Below are positions 33,367-34,261 of a stretch of 34,261 bases of DNA, one piece after another (positions within the stretch are counted from its first letter, which is position 1; every line of letters begins with the position of its first letter). The notes beneath the pieces are model-generated. The model saw nothing but the letters and a program-made list of their open reading frames with translations. It was not told the origin of the DNA and made no database searches. The DNA comes from Anammoximicrobium sp032229885 (GTDB lineage Bacteria; Planctomycetota; Planctomycetia; Pirellulales; Pirellulaceae), in assembly GCA_032229885.1 (NCBI GenBank), contig JAVYAJ010000148.1, positions 1 through 34,261 on the forward strand, written 5' to 3'. Both the position numbers and the translations under genes were made by a program.

Positions 33367-33911
33367 CGTAAACGCTTGGAGAGAGAATTCCGGATGATTG
33401 AACTGTGACGATTCATCCGTCTGAAACAATAATCCTGGACTCTGCCGCCGGGTGCGCCGCCCGAATAACCGGCACAGCCTCGGCACCCTGTTTGTGCGGT
33501 ATTTTCCACATAATCTGCATCGCAAGTCAAGGAGCGAAAATTGTTTTCGAAGCCTCAAGGCGGCTTGTCGAGTACGCCGATACGGTTCATGTCAGTGAAT
33601 GCAAGAGCCTGGGCGTGGAAGTGCCGGGCACTGCATTTGTCCAACCGGCGGACACAATCGAGTCAAGGATTGGCTCGACCGGTTCTGGCGTAGCACACCG
33701 TCCCCGTCGGCGGCACGACCCACCTGCCCCGATTGGCCCACCCGCGAGCATTTGACCCGGATCGGTCTCCCTGACTGGGCGGCCGATTGATCAGCGGCTG
33801 ATGCCGTCCACCGCTTTCGGGCATACAGGCGACACATTCCTGCGCGAGGCCTGGACGCGAGAGACGCCAGTTCGACTCACTATGTTCCAATGTTATAGGA
33901 GACATGGCTCG
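33367..33911. other. Divergent intergenic region
   Basis: About 545 bp separate the RNase HII-like gene (leftward) from the Cys-rich repeat gene (rightward). A relatively AT-rich patch around 33480-33560 contains CATAAT and TATTTT on the plus strand and probably carries promoters, but no full -35/-10 pair is convincing. A 116-codon open frame (33405-33755) crosses most of it and shows no recognised domain; I do not call it a gene. Confidence 0.4.
33897..33901 (+). promoter_or_regulatory. Ribosome binding site of the Cys-rich protein
   Basis: AGGAG lies 10 nt before the ATG at 33912. An intervening ATG at 33904 opens a three-codon frame (MAR) whose TGA overlaps the 33912 start as ATGA. The latter start is chosen because it gives a signal peptide. 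Confidence 0.5.
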
Positions 33912-34261
33912 ATGAAGTGGAACATCCTCGTTGCTTCGATGGTGCTCGGCTTGGGCTTGAGCACGCAGAGCTACGGCGACCTGTTGGACCGGATGCTCGG
34001 CTCCAAAGGCAGCGGCTGTGAACAGAAAGACGGCTGCGTCCAAAAGTGCAGCGACCCGAAATGCGGCGGGTGCGCACAAAAAGGTTGCCATGCGGCATGT
34101 ACACCGAAATGCGGGCGCACCTCGCTGTTAGCCGGCTGCGCCCACAAGGATCCTTGCCAGAAGGGCTGCAAGGATCCGTCTCAGAAGGCTTGCAAGGATC
34201 CCTGCCAGAAGGCTTGCAAGGACCCGTGCCAGAAGGCCTGCAAGGACCCGTGCCAGAAGGC
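33912..34261 (+). CDS. Secreted cysteine-rich protein with KDPCQKAC repeats (3'-truncated by window edge)
   Basis: The frame is open from the ATG at 33912 to the window end (116 complete codons). It begins with a signal peptide (MKWNILVASMVLGLGLSTQS). A Cys-rich segment follows (residues ~36-75), with irregular CxxC and CxxxC spacings such as CGGCAQKGC. Then come tandem eight-residue repeats, KDPCQKGC, KDPSQKAC, KDPCQKAC and so on, encoded by 24-bp DNA repeats. Each unit has two cysteines three residues apart, together with Lys and Asp. No family is recognised. A disulfide-linked envelope or surface protein, or an extracellular metal-binding protein, are both possible. One repeat has Ser in place of the first Cys. 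Full length is unknown. Confidence 0.8.
   Translation, partial: MKWNILVASMVLGLGLSTQSYGDLLDRMLGSKGSGCEQKDGCVQKCSDPKCGGCAQKGCHAACTPKCGRTSLLAGCAHKDPCQKGCKDPSQKACKDPCQKACKDPCQKACKDPCQK
34146..34261 (+). repeat. 24-bp tandem coding repeats
   Basis: Units start at 34146, 34170, 34194, 34218 and 34242 (the last incomplete). Units 4 and 5 are identical as far as visible, while units 1-3 carry silent changes (GAT/GAC, GCT/GCC) and one Cys-to-Ser change. The gradient suggests recent expansion at the 3' side. The array continues beyond the window. Confidence 0.9.

Noticed and set aside
33405..33755. 116-codon plus-strand frame between divergent genes
   Set aside because: No Shine-Dalgarno sequence or recognisable family, and it occupies the likely promoter region; kept only as part of the intergenic note.
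33870..33910. TTCGAC-17 nt-TATAGG as a promoter for the Cys-rich gene
   Set aside because: The -10 would overlap the ribosome binding site, leaving no room for a normal leader.

Overview
The window is GC-rich, densely coded bacterial DNA. It most likely comes from a planctomycete (Planctomycetota; Pirellulales-like is my guess). That inference rests on co-occurring families common in the group: a DUF1080 secreted protein, a DUF6807/PmoA-like protein, a long secreted acetyl-xylan-esterase-like hydrolase, an EboD-type dehydroquinate-synthase homologue, a BshB1/LmbE-type deacetylase, a secreted caspase-fold-like protein and a cysteine-rich repeat protein. No rRNA, tRNA, CRISPR array or intact insertion sequence was recognised.

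Left end (1-4463, mostly minus strand): an accessory segment that looks like a decaying anti-phage or mobile island. In transcription order it holds a MerR/excisionase-type HTH protein, a DUF499-type P-loop ATPase broken by a frameshift and apparently shortened, a DUF4365 protein, an unrecognised 388-aa protein that overlaps DUF4365 by four bases, and a stub of a DUF433 antitoxin-like gene. The last is truncated into the 3' end of another gene that enters from the left edge. 4464-5117 has no gene and carries one copy of a ~230-bp intergenic repeat. The second, diverged copy lies at 24737-24951.

Middle (5118-19436): a XerC/D-type tyrosine recombinase (minus), then a long plus-strand run. The run holds a PlsC-like acyltransferase; a PilT ATPase followed by a GspE/PilB-like protein that has lost its Walker A lysine; a small membrane protein; a three-gene molybdate/tungstate-type ABC transporter whose binding protein contains two fused substrate-binding domains; a DUF6807 protein; a thioredoxin-TPR protein (CnoX/YbbN-like); and a Tat-type secreted double alpha/beta hydrolase.

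Right half (19628-34261): trpE and a DUF1080 protein (minus); an EboD-like dehydroquinate-synthase homologue and a DHDPS-family aldolase with an amphipathic C-terminal tail (plus); a dGTPase and a BshB1-like deacetylase (minus); a D-2-hydroxyacid dehydrogenase (plus); a secreted His/Cys caspase-fold-like protein, a ROK-family protein and an RNase HII-like protein (minus). At the right edge is the start of a secreted cysteine-rich protein with 24-bp (8-residue) tandem repeats, cut off by the window. These genes are mostly single transcription units of unrelated function. The clearest functional groups are the ABC transporter operon, the PilT/pseudo-PilB pair and the degraded island.
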